Assembly (NCBI RefSeq): GCF_014673215.1
Contig: NZ_JACWMS010000001.1
Location: 310,001 to 374,000 of the forward strand
DNA: 64,000 nt
Reading direction: 5' to 3'
From: Gordonia hankookensis
GTDB taxonomy: Bacteria > Actinomycetota > Actinomycetes > Mycobacteriales > Mycobacteriaceae
Of the stretch, positions 46,898 through 56,974 are shown piece after piece. The position numbers and the translations under genes were made by a program. A model generated the notes under the pieces. That model saw nothing but the letters and a program-made list of their open reading frames with translations, did no database searches and was not told the origin of the DNA. Numbering within the stretch: the first letter of the stretch is position 1; each line of letters opens with the position of its first letter.

Positions 46898-48464
46898 GGT
46901 GCCAGACCCGCCCGACATCGCGCCCACGACCGGGGGCCCGTGCGTCGAGTTCGCCGCGCCGTGCCGCACGGTGAGCCAGGAGGTGGAGCACGAACACGAA
47001 CAGACCGCTGCCGCCCGCCACGACGATCCCACCGACGACGCCCGACGGCACCGGCACCGCAGCCCAGGACAATCTGCCGAGTACGCGGGCACACATCGAC
47101 ATCCACCACAGCTCGGGCTCCAGACCTCGGATGACCAACTCGGCACAGCGCGCGCCGACACCGTCCGGACCGCCGATGGCACCCACCACCGCAGCCGCCG
47201 TTCCGACGACTCCGACAAGGCCGACCACCGGGACGACCAGGATGTTGGCCAGCAACCCCACGATGCTGAATCGTCCGCTCAGCACCGCGATGAGCGGTGC
47301 GGTGGCCAGTTGAGCGGCCGCCGCCATCGCCACGAGCTCCGCCAGCATCGGGGGAACACGCCGATCCCGCAACCAATCCCGTAGTCCGCCGGACCACAGC
47401 ACCAGCCCCGCAGTGGCCGAGACCGACAACGCGAACCCCGGGGCGACAGCCAGTTCCGGCCACCACAGCAGCCCGATGACGGTCGCCCCGCCGAGGGCGG
47501 GCATCGCCTGTGCCCGCCGTGACCCGACCAGCGCCAGCAACCCGACCATGCCCATCATCGCCGCCCGCAACACGCTCGGCGACGGGCGGACGAGGATCAC
47601 GAAACCCACCAGGACGATCGTCCCGGCAACCGCCGTGACCCACGGCGATGCGCCCAGCCACCGGATGCCGAATATGGCTGCCCCACAGACGATCGCGAAA
47701 TTGCTGCCGGACACGGCAAGTAGATGGGTCAATCCGGCCTCGCGAAAGTCGTCACGCACCTCCGCGCCGAGCATGCTCGTGTCCCCGAGGACCAGCCCCG
47801 GCAACAGACCCGAGGCATCCGGGCCGAGTGCGCGTGCCGACAGCAGCCTCAGCCGTTGACGGATATCGCCCGCGACACGCTGGTGCGGTGGTGGGCGACC
47901 GACCAGTCGCGGAGCGGACACCGCTGACAGCCGTGCCGCCAGCAGGTCGTGGCCTCGCGCCGGACTGATCCGCACCAGAGCCGAAACATGCTGTCCCGGG
48001 GTGACTTCCGCCCAGTCATCGCCCGGACCGATCAGCTCGGCAGCGATACGGCGACAATCGCGACCGGCGACCGCGGCCACGTCCACGCGGATCCGGACCC
48101 GCGCTCCAGGATCGAGGGTCACCGGGTCGTCGCGGATGATGACCGTGACCCCGACCTTCCCGTCGATGTGCGACAACGGATGTGCGGCACGCGCATCGAG
48201 ACGGATCGCCAGGGCTCCCGCGGTCACGGCCGCCACACCGCAGATCACCACCACGAATGACACCGCCGACCAGCTGACCCACCCTCGTCGGACGGCCCCG
48301 ACGCAGGTCGCGCATCCGGCACCTCCGGCAATCACGATCGGCCAGAGCGAATCCGGCGGGCCAAGCAATCCGACCACGCTGACCACCCAGATGACCGATG
48401 CGGGGACGACCAGCCGGTAGTCGCCCGAGGGAATGAGCCCAACGATCGTCGACCTGCGCGTCAC
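46851..48464 (-). CDS. comEC: ComEC/Rec2-family membrane channel protein
   Basis: A polytopic protein of 537 residues for DNA transport across the membrane in competent bacteria. An N-terminal hydrophobic region and OB-like DUF4131 domain (about 1-190) precede the Competence domain with AGLTHLLAVSGSNFAI (about 245-260) and many membrane segments. The C-terminal metallo-beta-lactamase domain of full-length ComEC (usually 700-800 residues) is missing, as in M. tuberculosis Rv2414c, so nuclease activity, if any, must be supplied separately. GTG start overlaps comEA by 4 bp. Confidence 0.88.
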   Translation of the reverse strand: MTRRSTIVGLIPSGDYRLVVPASVIWVVSVVGLLGPPDSLWPIVIAGGAGCATCVGAVRRGWVSWSAVSFVVVICGVAAVTAGALAIRLDARAAHPLSHIDGKVGVTVIIRDDPVTLDPGARVRIRVDVAAVAGRDCRRIAAELIGPGDDWAEVTPGQHVSALVRISPARGHDLLAARLSAVSAPRLVGRPPPHQRVAGDIRQRLRLLSARALGPDASGLLPGLVLGDTSMLGAEVRDDFREAGLTHLLAVSGSNFAIVCGAAIFGIRWLGASPWVTAVAGTIVLVGFVILVRPSPSVLRAAMMGMVGLLALVGSRRAQAMPALGGATVIGLLWWPELAVAPGFALSVSATAGLVLWSGGLRDWLRDRRVPPMLAELVAMAAAAQLATAPLIAVLSGRFSIVGLLANILVVPVVGLVGVVGTAAAVVGAIGGPDGVGARCAELVIRGLEPELWWMSMCARVLGRLSWAAVPVPSGVVGGIVVAGGSGLFVFVLHLLAHRAARRGELDARAPGRGRDVGRVWHHGRRDATPAPAARGR

Positions 48465-49582
48465 ACGGCGACCAGGTCGCGCAGCTTCGCGAGCCGGGCC
48501 GGGCCGATGCCGTCGACTTCGCCGAGTTGCTCGACCGAGCCGAACCGGCCATGGGACTCGCGCCAGGCGATGATGGCCTTGGCCGTCACCGGACCCACGC
48601 CGGGCAGCTCGTCGAGCTGAGCCTCGGTCGCGGTGTTCAGGTCGACCTTGCCCGCCGCTCCCGCCGTCGGCGACGACGCCGCCGGTCCGCCGTTGGCGGA
48701 CAACGGTGGTCCGGACGCGCCGGTGGTACCGGATGGCCCGACGACGGCGCTGCGGATCGACATCCGTCCACCGCTGCCGGCGTAGCCGACCAGGATCTGA
48801 TCACCGTCGCTCAGCCGCTGAGCCAGGTTGAGAGACAGGAGATCTGCGCCTCGACGGGCACCGCCTGCCCGATCGATGGCGTCGGCGACGCGCGGCTGCC
48901 CGCGAAGCCGGACCAGTCCGGGCCGATGCACCAGGCCGACGACGCTGACCACGAGTTCCTCGGCAGCGGGCGGCGGCGACCCGGCCGACCCGCCCACCTC
49001 AGCCGACGCGGCCGGGGCCGCCGCCGAACTCGTCGGCCCGGCCGACATCGGAAAGGCCACGGGTGTCGTCGCGTCACCGGATCCGCCTCGGAGCAACGAG
49101 AACCCGGCCACGGCACACGCGACAATGCCGACCAGGATCAGGGCGATCGCGGCCGGCGGGGCGACGGCGAACCGCCGCCGCGGGCCCGGCTCGTCCAGGT
49201 CGTCCGGATCGAGGTCGCCGAAACTGTCTCCGACAGTCATCCGGGATCGCGGGCGGTCCTCCGGCGGAACGGGATCCAACCAGGTGGGCACAGCCGCGAC
49301 CCCCCACGGACTGCCCACCGCGCCGGTGCTGCCGGGCGGGTCGTCCATATCATCGATGCGAGCAGCGGCGATACGGCCGACGTCGGGAGCAGCGTCCGGA
49401 CCGGAGCCCCACCCGTCGGGGCGGTCGGTGTCACGGACATCGGGGACCTCGGCGTCACGGTCACGCGGCGCCGGTTCGGCGGCCGGCGGCGACAGTCGGT
49501 CCAGCGCGGATCGGGAGCGCCGCCCGCCCCGGTGCTCGACCGCTGGTGCACCGAAGGAGGGTCGTCGCGCAGAGGTGCTCAT
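48461..49582 (-). CDS. comEA: ComEA-like helix-hairpin-helix DNA-binding protein
   Basis: A membrane-anchored DNA receptor. Of 373 residues, the first 145 are cytosolic, charged and probably disordered; one membrane helix lies at about 147-168 (AIALILVGIVACAVAGFSLL). A SLBB domain (about 205-275, VVSVVGLVHRPGLVRL) follows, then a Gly/Ser-rich linker and a C-terminal pair of HhH motifs (VDLNTATEAQLDELPGVGPVTAKAI). Together with ComEC it suggests at least remnants of a DNA-uptake route. ATG at 49582. Confidence 0.9.
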   Translation of the reverse strand: MSTSARRPSFGAPAVEHRGGRRSRSALDRLSPPAAEPAPRDRDAEVPDVRDTDRPDGWGSGPDAAPDVGRIAAARIDDMDDPPGSTGAVGSPWGVAAVPTWLDPVPPEDRPRSRMTVGDSFGDLDPDDLDEPGPRRRFAVAPPAAIALILVGIVACAVAGFSLLRGGSGDATTPVAFPMSAGPTSSAAAPAASAEVGGSAGSPPPAAEELVVSVVGLVHRPGLVRLRGQPRVADAIDRAGGARRGADLLSLNLAQRLSDGDQILVGYAGSGGRMSIRSAVVGPSGTTGASGPPLSANGGPAASSPTAGAAGKVDLNTATEAQLDELPGVGPVTAKAIIAWRESHGRFGSVEQLGEVDGIGPARLAKLRDLVAV

Positions 49583-49691
49583 GACCGATGAGCCTAAGAA
49601 CCGGCACCGCCGATGACGGCCGGGAAGGGGCAGGCAGGCCCGATCTGTGGATGAATCCGGATCTGTGAACGGCTCTCGGCCGCCGGCCTTC

Positions 49692-50540
49692 TCAGACCTC
49701 GACGGGGTCGAGTCCGGTGGCGATCGCCACCCCGATCGCCCCGGGACCAACATGGCAGCCCAGGATCGGCCCGAGATCGACGATGAGCTCCGACGTCACG
49801 ACCCGCAGCCGCTCGGTCAGTTGGCCTGCCAGTTCTCGCGCGAGCTCGGGGGCCGCACTGTGCTGGACACCGAGGGTGACCGGCCTGCCGTCGGCCGATT
49901 CGACGGCGGCATCGACCATCTTGGTGAGCGCCTTGGAGAAGGTGCGGTGGCGCTCCTTGAGCGTGAGGATTCCGTCGACCATGTGCAGGATCGGTTTGAT
50001 CGACAGCGCCGAACCCAGCATCTTGCTGGCGGCACTGATCCGGCCGCTCTGGCGGAGATTGTCGAGTTGGTGGACGCAGATCATCGAGTCGACGGTGGCC
50101 GCCTGTCGGATCGCCGACTCGTACACCCGGTCCCGATCGGCGCCGGACGCCGCGGCCTGGGCGGCACCGATGGCGGTGAAGCCGACGGCGAGACCGACCG
50201 ACCTGGCATCGACGACCCGCACCTGTCCGGGAAACTTTTCGGCCGCCAGCCGGCCCGCCCCCCACGTGCCCGACAGCCTGCGCGACATGTGGACGGCAAC
50301 CACGCCGTCGCCGTCGCTCGCGGCCAATGCTTCCTCGTAGGCGATCGCGAGGTCGTGTGGATTGGCACCGGATGTCGTCACGCCCGGCGTCGAGATGATG
50401 TCGTCGGGGATGTCGTCGACGCCTTCGAGATAGTCGGTGCCGTCGAGCTCGAGGTGGAGTGGTACCTGCCGGATGCCATAGTGATCGGTCACGGCGCGCG
50501 GCAACCGCGACGATGAATCGGTGACGACGACGACTGGCAC
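49692..50540 (-). CDS. DegV-family fatty-acid-binding protein
   Basis: A 282-residue EDD-fold protein. DegV/FakB proteins bind a fatty acid and, with a FakA kinase, channel it into acyl-phosphate. Marks are VVTDSSSRLP (5-14), TTSGANPHDLA (near 55) and RLSGTWGAG (near 88-96). The window also contains a DAK2 protein (61.4-63.1 kb) that could be a FakA-like partner. GTG at 50540. Confidence 0.9.
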   Translation of the reverse strand: MPVVVVTDSSSRLPRAVTDHYGIRQVPLHLELDGTDYLEGVDDIPDDIISTPGVTTSGANPHDLAIAYEEALAASDGDGVVAVHMSRRLSGTWGAGRLAAEKFPGQVRVVDARSVGLAVGFTAIGAAQAAASGADRDRVYESAIRQAATVDSMICVHQLDNLRQSGRISAASKMLGSALSIKPILHMVDGILTLKERHRTFSKALTKMVDAAVESADGRPVTLGVQHSAAPELARELAGQLTERLRVVTSELIVDLGPILGCHVGPGAIGVAIATGLDPVEV

Positions 50541-50549
50541 GGGTCTACG

Positions 50550-51335
50550 TTAGCCGGTCGCCTCGCGGCCGGCCGCGCGCCGGTCGAGGACATCGTCGAC
50601 CACCGGCACCACGACGTCGGCGATGCCCCGATGACACTCGTATCCCCAGTGGATCCCATCCGGATTCATCTCGTCACTCGCGCCGCCATCGACTGGATAG
50701 AACCCGTCTCTGGTGACCGGATAGAAGTCGGCGACGGCGAGATCGTGCGTGGTCGCCCACTCGGCCATCGCAGCCGTGGTGGGGATCCGGCCACTGTGCA
50801 CGTAGCCGTAGTACGGACTCCGATGCGTGGGTGGCAGGCACACCACGATCGGCAGATCGGGCCGGAGGTGGGTCAGCGCGGCACGGATCTTCTCCAGGTA
50901 TTCGACCGTCACCTTGGGCGGCAGGGCCAGCGGCCACCCAACCGTGGACAGCCGCGGTTGCAGCCACTGATACCCGTCCCGGACGACCTGTCGCAATCGG
51001 TTCGGCCGGACGTACCGGATCTGTTCTCGCACCGCGGTCGGCAGCGGCGACGGAAGGCTGTCCATCCCGCCGAAGGCCAGCACCACGACGTCGGCGCCCG
51101 GTACCGCGGCCCAGATGTTCGGGTCCTGGGTCAGCGCCCACCACACGTCTCGGCTCGTCCAGCCGATCCGTCCGAACAGGCGTACCTCACGGCCGCAGGC
51201 CTCACCGACCAGGTTCGGCCAGATCCTCGGGTCGTCGGCGGCCAGCCCGCCCGACGGGCCGTAATAGGCCAACGAGTCGGAGAGGATCAGGACCGTACCG
51301 TCCGAACGCCCGGACGCCGGCGTCGGGAGGCTCAT
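50550..51335 (-). CDS. octT: SGNH-family acyltransferase (OctT-like)
   Basis: A 261-residue SGNH/GDSL-fold protein. The nucleophile block is ILSDSLAYYG (near 17-26) and the catalytic Asp-x-x-His pair is in NPDGIHWG near the C-terminus; GGMDSLP supplies the Gly/Asn-type block. Its M. tuberculosis counterpart Rv2418c is the octanoyltransferase of methylglucose lipopolysaccharide synthesis, next to GpgP. ATG at 51335 overlaps the gpgP stop by ATGA, which supports the assignment. Confidence 0.82.
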   Translation of the reverse strand: MSLPTPASGRSDGTVLILSDSLAYYGPSGGLAADDPRIWPNLVGEACGREVRLFGRIGWTSRDVWWALTQDPNIWAAVPGADVVVLAFGGMDSLPSPLPTAVREQIRYVRPNRLRQVVRDGYQWLQPRLSTVGWPLALPPKVTVEYLEKIRAALTHLRPDLPIVVCLPPTHRSPYYGYVHSGRIPTTAAMAEWATTHDLAVADFYPVTRDGFYPVDGGASDEMNPDGIHWGYECHRGIADVVVPVVDDVLDRRAAGREATG

Positions 51336-52045
51336 TGGACGGCCGCGTCGGCGCTCTCGGCCGACGCGTTCCAGACGTCGAGCCGCCACCGTGGCGGACT
51401 CCCCGGGACGCCGTGCCCTGACAGTTGCACCCAGCTGGTGTTGGCGAGCCCGCCGAAGACCGGCCACGATGTCTCCGGGAGGTCGAGGAGCGCCGCGGTC
51501 AATGCGGCGATGACACCACCATGCGCGACCAGCACGACGGGAGCCTCCGGATTGTCGCCGGTCCCCCATTCGTCGAGATCGGCGACGAGTTCCGCCACGA
51601 GCGGCACGGCCCGACGGGCCACGTCGATCCGGCTCTCGCCGTTCGGAGGACGCCAACCCGCGTCGTCGCGCCAGATTCGTCGCGCACCCGGCATGACCTC
51701 GTCGACCTCGTGGTGGGTCATCCCCTGCCAGTCGCCGAGATGGGTCTCACGCAGTCGCCGATCGGTGTCGACCGACAGTCCGGTGCTGCGCGCGAGCGCT
51801 TCGGCGGTGTCCCGGGCACGCGTGAGATCCGACGACCTGATGAGCATCGGGGCGCGCTTCGCGAGCACCTCCGCCGCGGCAGCTGCCTGCCGGACCCCGA
51901 GAGCCGACAGATCGGTGTCGAGTTGCCCCTGCATCCGACTGGTCGCGTTGTACTCGGTCTGGCCGTGCCGCAACAAGATGAGGCGCCGCACCACCGGTGT
52001 CAGTCGCTCGACCGCGGTGTCGTGCGAATCGGGTCCCCCGCTCAT
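51332..52045 (-). CDS. gpgP: Glucosyl-3-phosphoglycerate phosphatase (histidine phosphatase family)
   Basis: Dephosphorylates glucosyl-3-phosphoglycerate, an early step of methylglucose lipopolysaccharide synthesis. The 237-residue protein has the phosphohistidine motif LLRHGQTEYN (near 24-33), the acid block ETHLGDWQGM and VAHGGVIAAL. By sequence alone it could be any phosphoglycerate-mutase-like phosphatase; the adjoining octT points to GpgP (Rv2419c). ATGA overlaps on both sides (rsfS upstream, octT downstream). Confidence 0.85.
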   Translation of the reverse strand: MSGGPDSHDTAVERLTPVVRRLILLRHGQTEYNATSRMQGQLDTDLSALGVRQAAAAAEVLAKRAPMLIRSSDLTRARDTAEALARSTGLSVDTDRRLRETHLGDWQGMTHHEVDEVMPGARRIWRDDAGWRPPNGESRIDVARRAVPLVAELVADLDEWGTGDNPEAPVVLVAHGGVIAALTAALLDLPETSWPVFGGLANTSWVQLSGHGVPGSPPRWRLDVWNASAESADAAVQ

Positions 52046-52404
52046 CCCAGGCCGTCCACCTCGATGATCGGGCAGTCCTGCCACAGCCGTTCGAGCGCGT
52101 AGAACTGTCGCTCGTCGCTGTGCTGGATGTGCACCACGATGTCGGCGTAGTCGATCAGGGCCCACCGCCCCTCCCGGGTGCCTTCACGTCGCACGGGCTT
52201 GTACCCCGCCTCGCGGAGTTTGTCCTCGACCTCGTCCACGATCGATGTCACCTGCCGCTCGTTGTCGGCGGAGGCGATCACGAAGATGTCGGTGATGACG
52301 AGCTGTTCGGAGACGTCGATGACGGTGACGTCATGCGCGAGTTTGTCGGCGGCGGCGAATGCCGCGACCTTGGCCATCTCCAGCGCTTCGGCTGTGGCAG
52401 TCAC
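52042..52404 (-). CDS. rsfS: Ribosome silencing factor RsfS
   Basis: Binds L14 on the 50S subunit and blocks subunit joining in starvation. 120 residues with the DUF143 marks ITDIFVIASADNERQV (37-52) and EGRWALIDYADIVVHI (82-97). GTG at 52404, 60 bp downstream of nadD. Confidence 0.95.
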   Translation of the reverse strand: MTATAEALEMAKVAAFAAADKLAHDVTVIDVSEQLVITDIFVIASADNERQVTSIVDEVEDKLREAGYKPVRREGTREGRWALIDYADIVVHIQHSDERQFYALERLWQDCPIIEVDGLG

Positions 52405-52464
52405 GGGTGTCCTTCCATCGGATGTTTCGGGGCGGTCGCAACCGGATCGGTCGCACCAGATCGA

Positions 52465-53172
52465 TCAGGGAGCGGAAACGCCCGGCGAGGATGCCCTCGG
52501 TGAACGGTACAGCTTGCGTTTGGCGATGTACTGGACCACACCGTCGGGAACCAGGTACCACACCGGTCTCCCGCGGGCTGCGCGGGCGCGGCACTCGGTG
52601 GACGAGATCGCCAGCGCCGGGATCTCGAGCATCTGCAGGGTGTCCGGGGGCAGCGCCTCGAGGTGCTGCGCCAGGTGCTTGACATGGAGTTCGTACCCGG
52701 GCCTGCTCACACCGATGAAGTTGGCGAGTTCGAAGAGTTCCTCCCAGTCCTGCCAGGACAGGATCGACTCGAGCGCATCGGCTCCGGTGATGAAGTAGAG
52801 CTCGGCTTCCGGATGCATCCTGCGCAGATCACGCAGTGTGTCGACGGTATAGGTGTCGCCCTCACGCTCGATGTCGACACGGCTCACCGTGAACCGCGGA
52901 TTGGACGCGGTGGCGATCACCGTCATCAGGTAGCGATCCTCGGCCGGGCTCACCGCGCGTGCCTGATCGGCTTTCGCCACGGGGGCGTCGTCGTCGGTGA
53001 GTTTCTGCCACGGCCGACCGGTCGGCACAAAGATGACCTCGTCGAGGGAGAACCGGTGACCCACCTCGCTGGCCGCGACGAGGTGGCCGTTGTGGATCGG
53101 ATCGAATGTGCCACCCATGATGCCGATACGGCGTGCACGCGGCTGCTGTTGCAACGGGCGGTCGGTGGCCAT
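52465..53172 (-). CDS. nadD: Nicotinate-nucleotide adenylyltransferase
   Basis: Makes deamido-NAD from nicotinate mononucleotide and ATP. The 235-residue protein has the nucleotidyltransferase motif [14 protein letters not shown] (17-30) and the C-terminal [13 protein letters not shown] (normally ISSTxIR) followed by [13 protein letters not shown] at 53172 adds about 15 residues to the usual start; family members often begin at the IGIMGG strand. Confidence 0.95.
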   Translation of the reverse strand: MATDRPLQQQPRARRIGIMGGTFDPIHNGHLVAASEVGHRFSLDEVIFVPTGRPWQKLTDDDAPVAKADQARAVSPAEDRYLMTVIATASNPRFTVSRVDIEREGDTYTVDTLRDLRRMHPEAELYFITGADALESILSWQDWEELFELANFIGVSRPGYELHVKHLAQHLEALPPDTLQMLEIPALAISSTECRARAARGRPVWYLVPDGVVQYIAKRKLYRSPRASSPGVSAP

Positions 53173-53224
53173 GAGGTGTGAGTTTACGCGGTCGGCGCCA
53201 CGTGCCCGCCCGGCCCGGGCCAGA

Positions 53225-54676
53225 TCACACCGGGAGCAGATCTGCGATCGCCCGGCCGAGTTGGGTCGCGTTGCGGCATTCGAACATCTCGATGATCTCG
53301 GCGTATTCGATCGCGGCGGAGTCGCCGGTCCCCCAATTGCGCTCCGCCTCGGGATTGAGCCAGTACGCATGCCGGGCACGGTCGGTGAGTTCACGCAGCG
53401 CGCCGAGATGAGGGTCGTGATAGTTGGTGCGCCCGTCGCCGAGGATCAGCAACGCCCCGCGATGGGTGAGCGACTCGCCGTATTCCTCGACGAACCCGCG
53501 CAGCATGTTGCCGTAGTCGGAATGCCCGTCCCGCGTGCTGATCCGCGCGGTCGTGATCATGCGGTGCATGCTCGCACCGAAGTCCTCGTCATCGGCGCCG
53601 CGGTCGAAGAAGTCGGTGACCTCGTCGACGGTGTCCACGAATGCGAACACCCGCACCTTCGAGAATTGTTGGCGCAGTGCGTAAACCAGCCGGAGGGTGA
53701 ACTGCGAGAAGCCGGCGACCGATCCCGAGACATCGCAGATCACGACGAGTTCGGGCCGGCCGGGCCGCGGCTTGCGGTGGCTCAATTCGATCGGTACACC
53801 ACCGGTCGACATCGACGCGCGGAGCGTCTTGCGGACATCGACGGCACCGCGGTGGGAGCGGCGACGTCGGATCTCCAGCTTCGCCGCGAGCAATCGAGCA
53901 AGCGGCTGGATGGTCCGTCGGATCTCGGCGAGATCCTTCGCGCCCGCGCTGAGGAAGTTGATGTTCTCGGGCAACGGCGGCACCGCGTAGTCGGCGACCC
54001 GGTCGCGACCGTTGCGGCCCGCCATCCGACGCTGCGTCTCCGCCTCGATGGCGGCCCGGAGCTCTCCTGCCCGGGCGCGGGCGGCGCGACGGTAGAGGGG
54101 TTCGGTGCCGGGGCGGTCGCCGCCCGCGCCGTTCGCGTCTCCCCCGCCCGCCATGGCCGCCGCGATCCGCGCGATCAGAGTCTGCGGGTTGACCGTCGAC
54201 AGCGCCTGATAAGCCGAGAACGCCTCACCGCGCGTCGAGTCGTACCGACCGAGCTGATCGACGATGAGGGCGATCATCTGGTCGAGCCGACCATCAGCAT
54301 CGGCCTCATCGTCGGCGAGCATGTCGGCGACCATCTCACGCATCGCCTCCACGTCGATCTCCCCGTCCGGTGTGCGCGGCAGATCTGTCGCCGTCGTCCG
54401 CGCGCCGGTGCCCAATGGGAACCACAGGTCGAAGACCGTGTCGAACACCCTGCGGTGCATCTGGTCACTGATCAACGTGGTGGCCAGGCCCTCGCGGAGG
54501 CTGCGCCGGTCGAGGAGGTCGAGGACCTCCATCGCCTGCGCGGCGTCGATGAGCGACGACGGCCCGACGACCATTCCGCGCCGGCGCAATTCGTCGACGA
54601 ACCCGGTGAGGTGGGCGATCATCGGCACCTCATCGGTGCCCGCGGCACCCGACACGGCGGACCCGTCGGTCGACAT
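53225..54676 (-). CDS. VWA-domain (CoxE-like) protein
   Basis: A 483-residue protein with a helical N-terminal region and a C-terminal von Willebrand A domain whose MIDAS begins DVSGSVAGF (near 325-333), with later [14 protein letters not shown] and [13 protein letters not shown] proteins of this type work with MoxR AAA+ ATPases to remodel or insert cofactors into partners. The ATG overlaps the MoxR stop by TGATG, and the same pair exists in M. tuberculosis (Rv2425c-Rv2426c). The client is unknown. Confidence 0.9.
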   Translation of the reverse strand: MSTDGSAVSGAAGTDEVPMIAHLTGFVDELRRRGMVVGPSSLIDAAQAMEVLDLLDRRSLREGLATTLISDQMHRRVFDTVFDLWFPLGTGARTTATDLPRTPDGEIDVEAMREMVADMLADDEADADGRLDQMIALIVDQLGRYDSTRGEAFSAYQALSTVNPQTLIARIAAAMAGGGDANGAGGDRPGTEPLYRRAARARAGELRAAIEAETQRRMAGRNGRDRVADYAVPPLPENINFLSAGAKDLAEIRRTIQPLARLLAAKLEIRRRRSHRGAVDVRKTLRASMSTGGVPIELSHRKPRPGRPELVVICDVSGSVAGFSQFTLRLVYALRQQFSKVRVFAFVDTVDEVTDFFDRGADDEDFGASMHRMITTARISTRDGHSDYGNMLRGFVEEYGESLTHRGALLILGDGRTNYHDPHLGALRELTDRARHAYWLNPEAERNWGTGDSAAIEYAEIIEMFECRNATQLGRAIADLLPV

Positions 54677-55596
54677 CAGCCCAGCTTGAGTTCTTTGAGG
54701 GCCGTCTTGAGGTCCGGTCGGTGCTTGAGCACCACTCCGAGCGTGCGGGCGATGAGGCCGTCGTCGAGCTTGCCGCCGCCCTGCGAACCACTCGACTCAC
54801 CGGCGCCCAGTGCGAGCAGGGTGTTGGCCCAGTCGATCGTCTCGGCCACCGACGGCTTCTTCCGGATGTCGAGGGTGCGCAACACCCCGACGACACGCAC
54901 CAGTTCGGCCGACAATGCATCCGACAGTCCCGGCACGCGCGAAGCCAGGATCTCCCGCTCACGGGCGGCGTCCGGGAAGTCGATGTAGAGGTAGAGACAG
55001 CGACGTTTGAGCGCCTCCGACAGGTCCCGGGTCGCATTCGAGGTCAGGATCACCACCGGGCGCCGGGTCGCAGCCACTGTACCCATCTCCGGGATGGTCA
55101 CGGCGAAATCGCTGAGCACCTCCAGGAGCAGACCCTCCATGTCGACGTCGGCCTTGTCGACCTCGTCGATGAGGAGCACCGTCGGCTCCGACCGCGAGAT
55201 CGCCTTCAGCAGCGGCCGAGGCAGCAGGAACTCATCCGAGAAGATGTCGGCTTTTGCCTCGTCCCATTCGCGACTACCGGTCGCCTGGATGTGCAGGATC
55301 TGCTTGGCGTGGTTCCACTCGTAGAGCGCGCGTGCCTCGTCGATGCCCTCGTAACACTGCAGGCGAATGAACTCCGCGTCCGTCGCCTGCGAGATCGCCC
55401 GCGCCAGTTCGGTTTTGCCGACCCCGGCCGGACCTTCGACGAGCAACGGCTTGCCGAGACGATCGGCGAGGTACGTGGACGTCGCGGTGGCGTCGTCGGC
55501 GAGATAACCGGTCGACCGCAGCCGGGTGACCACGTCGGCGACATCACCGAACGAGGGAACAGTCGTCGGGCCTCTGCCGGCCGCATCACCCATCAT
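54676..55596 (-). CDS. MoxR-family AAA+ ATPase
   Basis: A 306-residue AAA+ chaperone-like ATPase with Walker [12 protein letters not shown] (near 53-63), Walker [12 protein letters not shown] (near 131-141), sensor 1 in [19 protein letters not shown] and an Arg finger region. ATG at 55596 overlaps proA by ATGA (second ATG at 55593). It is coupled with the downstream VWA gene and is therefore expected to form a MoxR-VWA machine. Confidence 0.92.
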   Translation of the reverse strand: MMGDAAGRGPTTVPSFGDVADVVTRLRSTGYLADDATATSTYLADRLGKPLLVEGPAGVGKTELARAISQATDAEFIRLQCYEGIDEARALYEWNHAKQILHIQATGSREWDEAKADIFSDEFLLPRPLLKAISRSEPTVLLIDEVDKADVDMEGLLLEVLSDFAVTIPEMGTVAATRRPVVILTSNATRDLSEALKRRCLYLYIDFPDAAREREILASRVPGLSDALSAELVRVVGVLRTLDIRKKPSVAETIDWANTLLALGAGESSGSQGGGKLDDGLIARTLGVVLKHRPDLKTALKELKLG

Positions 55597-56870
55597 GCCG
55601 GCCGGATGTGGCCGTCGCCCCAGACGATCCACTTGGTCGAGGTCAGTTCGGGCAGACCCATCGGCCCACGCGCATGGAGCTTCTGGGTCGAGATCCCGAT
55701 CTCCGCGCCGAAGCCGAACTGTTCTCCGTCGGTGAATGCCGTGGAGGCATTGACCATCACCGCTGCCGCATCGACGCGGGAGGTGAACTCGCGGGCGGCC
55801 GCGAGATCGGTGGTCACGATCGCCTCGGTGTGGCCGGTGCCGTAGGTGTCGATGTGCGCGACCGCGGCGTCGAGTCCGTCGACGATCTTCATCGCCACGT
55901 CCATCGACAGGTACTCCTCGGCCCAATCGGTCTCGGTGGCCGGCTCCATTCCCGGCTCGTCACCGTGGATGACCACTCCCTGCGCCTGGAGAGCCTGCCT
56001 GATCTTCGGCAGCGCGTCGCCTGCGACAGCCTTGTCGATCAGTACTGTCTCGGCGGTGTTGCAGACGCTGGGGCGCCGCGTCTTGGAGTTCAAGATGATC
56101 CGCGTCGCGACATCGACATCGGCGAGCGCGTGGACGTAGACATGGCAGTTGCCGGTGCCGGTCTCGATGGTGGGGACCGTGGCGTTGGCGACGACCGCGT
56201 TGATGAGTCCGGCGCCACCGCGCGGGATCACCACGTCGACCAGACCCCGTGCGCGGATCAGCGCGGTGACGCTGGATCGATCCTCACTGGGCAACAACGC
56301 GACCGCGTCGGCGTTCACGCCCTTGGCGCGCAGCACTTCCCGCAGGACGCGCACCAGCTCGGCGTTGGAATCGGCGGCCGAGGACGAGCCGCGCAACAGC
56401 ACTGCGTTGCCCGATTTGAACGCGATCCCGAAGGCGTCGACGGTGACGTTCGGGCGGGCCTCGTAGACCATCCCGACCACACCGAGCGGAACTCGGACCT
56501 GCCGAAGGTCGAGACCGTTCGGAAGCGTCTTGCCCGAGACGACCACACCGATCGGGTCGGGCAGCACCGCCACCTGCCGGAGGCCGTCGGCGATGCCGGT
56601 GATCCGTTCCGGGGTCAGACGTAGACGATCGATCAGGTTCGCCTCGGTGCCGTCGTTCTCGGCACGGAGGACATCGGCGGCGTTGGCGGCGAGAATGACC
56701 TCGGCGTCGGCTTCGATCGCCTCTGCGGCGGCGAGCAGGATCTCGTTCTTGGCCGCTGTGGTCAGGCCGGCCAGCGTCCTCGACGCGATCCTCGCCGCCT
56801 TGGCCAGCCCCCTGACGACCTTCTCTATGTCGGCCGTCTCCACGCCCGGTACGGCGGTGGGTGCACTCAT
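55593..56870 (-). CDS. proA: Glutamate-5-semialdehyde dehydrogenase (gamma-glutamyl phosphate reductase)
   Basis: The second proline-synthesis enzyme: it reduces gamma-glutamyl phosphate with NADPH. The 425-residue protein contains [20 protein letters not shown] (131-150), RGGAGLI and the catalytic Cys in [11 protein letters not shown] (near 270-280). The proB partner is not in the window; in mycobacteria it is with obg. The start has no clear ribosome site. Confidence 0.96.
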   Translation of the reverse strand: MSAPTAVPGVETADIEKVVRGLAKAARIASRTLAGLTTAAKNEILLAAAEAIEADAEVILAANAADVLRAENDGTEANLIDRLRLTPERITGIADGLRQVAVLPDPIGVVVSGKTLPNGLDLRQVRVPLGVVGMVYEARPNVTVDAFGIAFKSGNAVLLRGSSSAADSNAELVRVLREVLRAKGVNADAVALLPSEDRSSVTALIRARGLVDVVIPRGGAGLINAVVANATVPTIETGTGNCHVYVHALADVDVATRIILNSKTRRPSVCNTAETVLIDKAVAGDALPKIRQALQAQGVVIHGDEPGMEPATETDWAEEYLSMDVAMKIVDGLDAAVAHIDTYGTGHTEAIVTTDLAAAREFTSRVDAAAVMVNASTAFTDGEQFGFGAEIGISTQKLHARGPMGLPELTSTKWIVWGDGHIRPA

Positions 56871-56974
56871 GGATTCCTCGACTTCACGTGCGGAATTATG
56901 TCGCTCACCAGACTAACGCGGGTTGCCGAGACGCCCGCAGCGCGGTGCACCCACCGCCGAGCCGGAACCATGGC

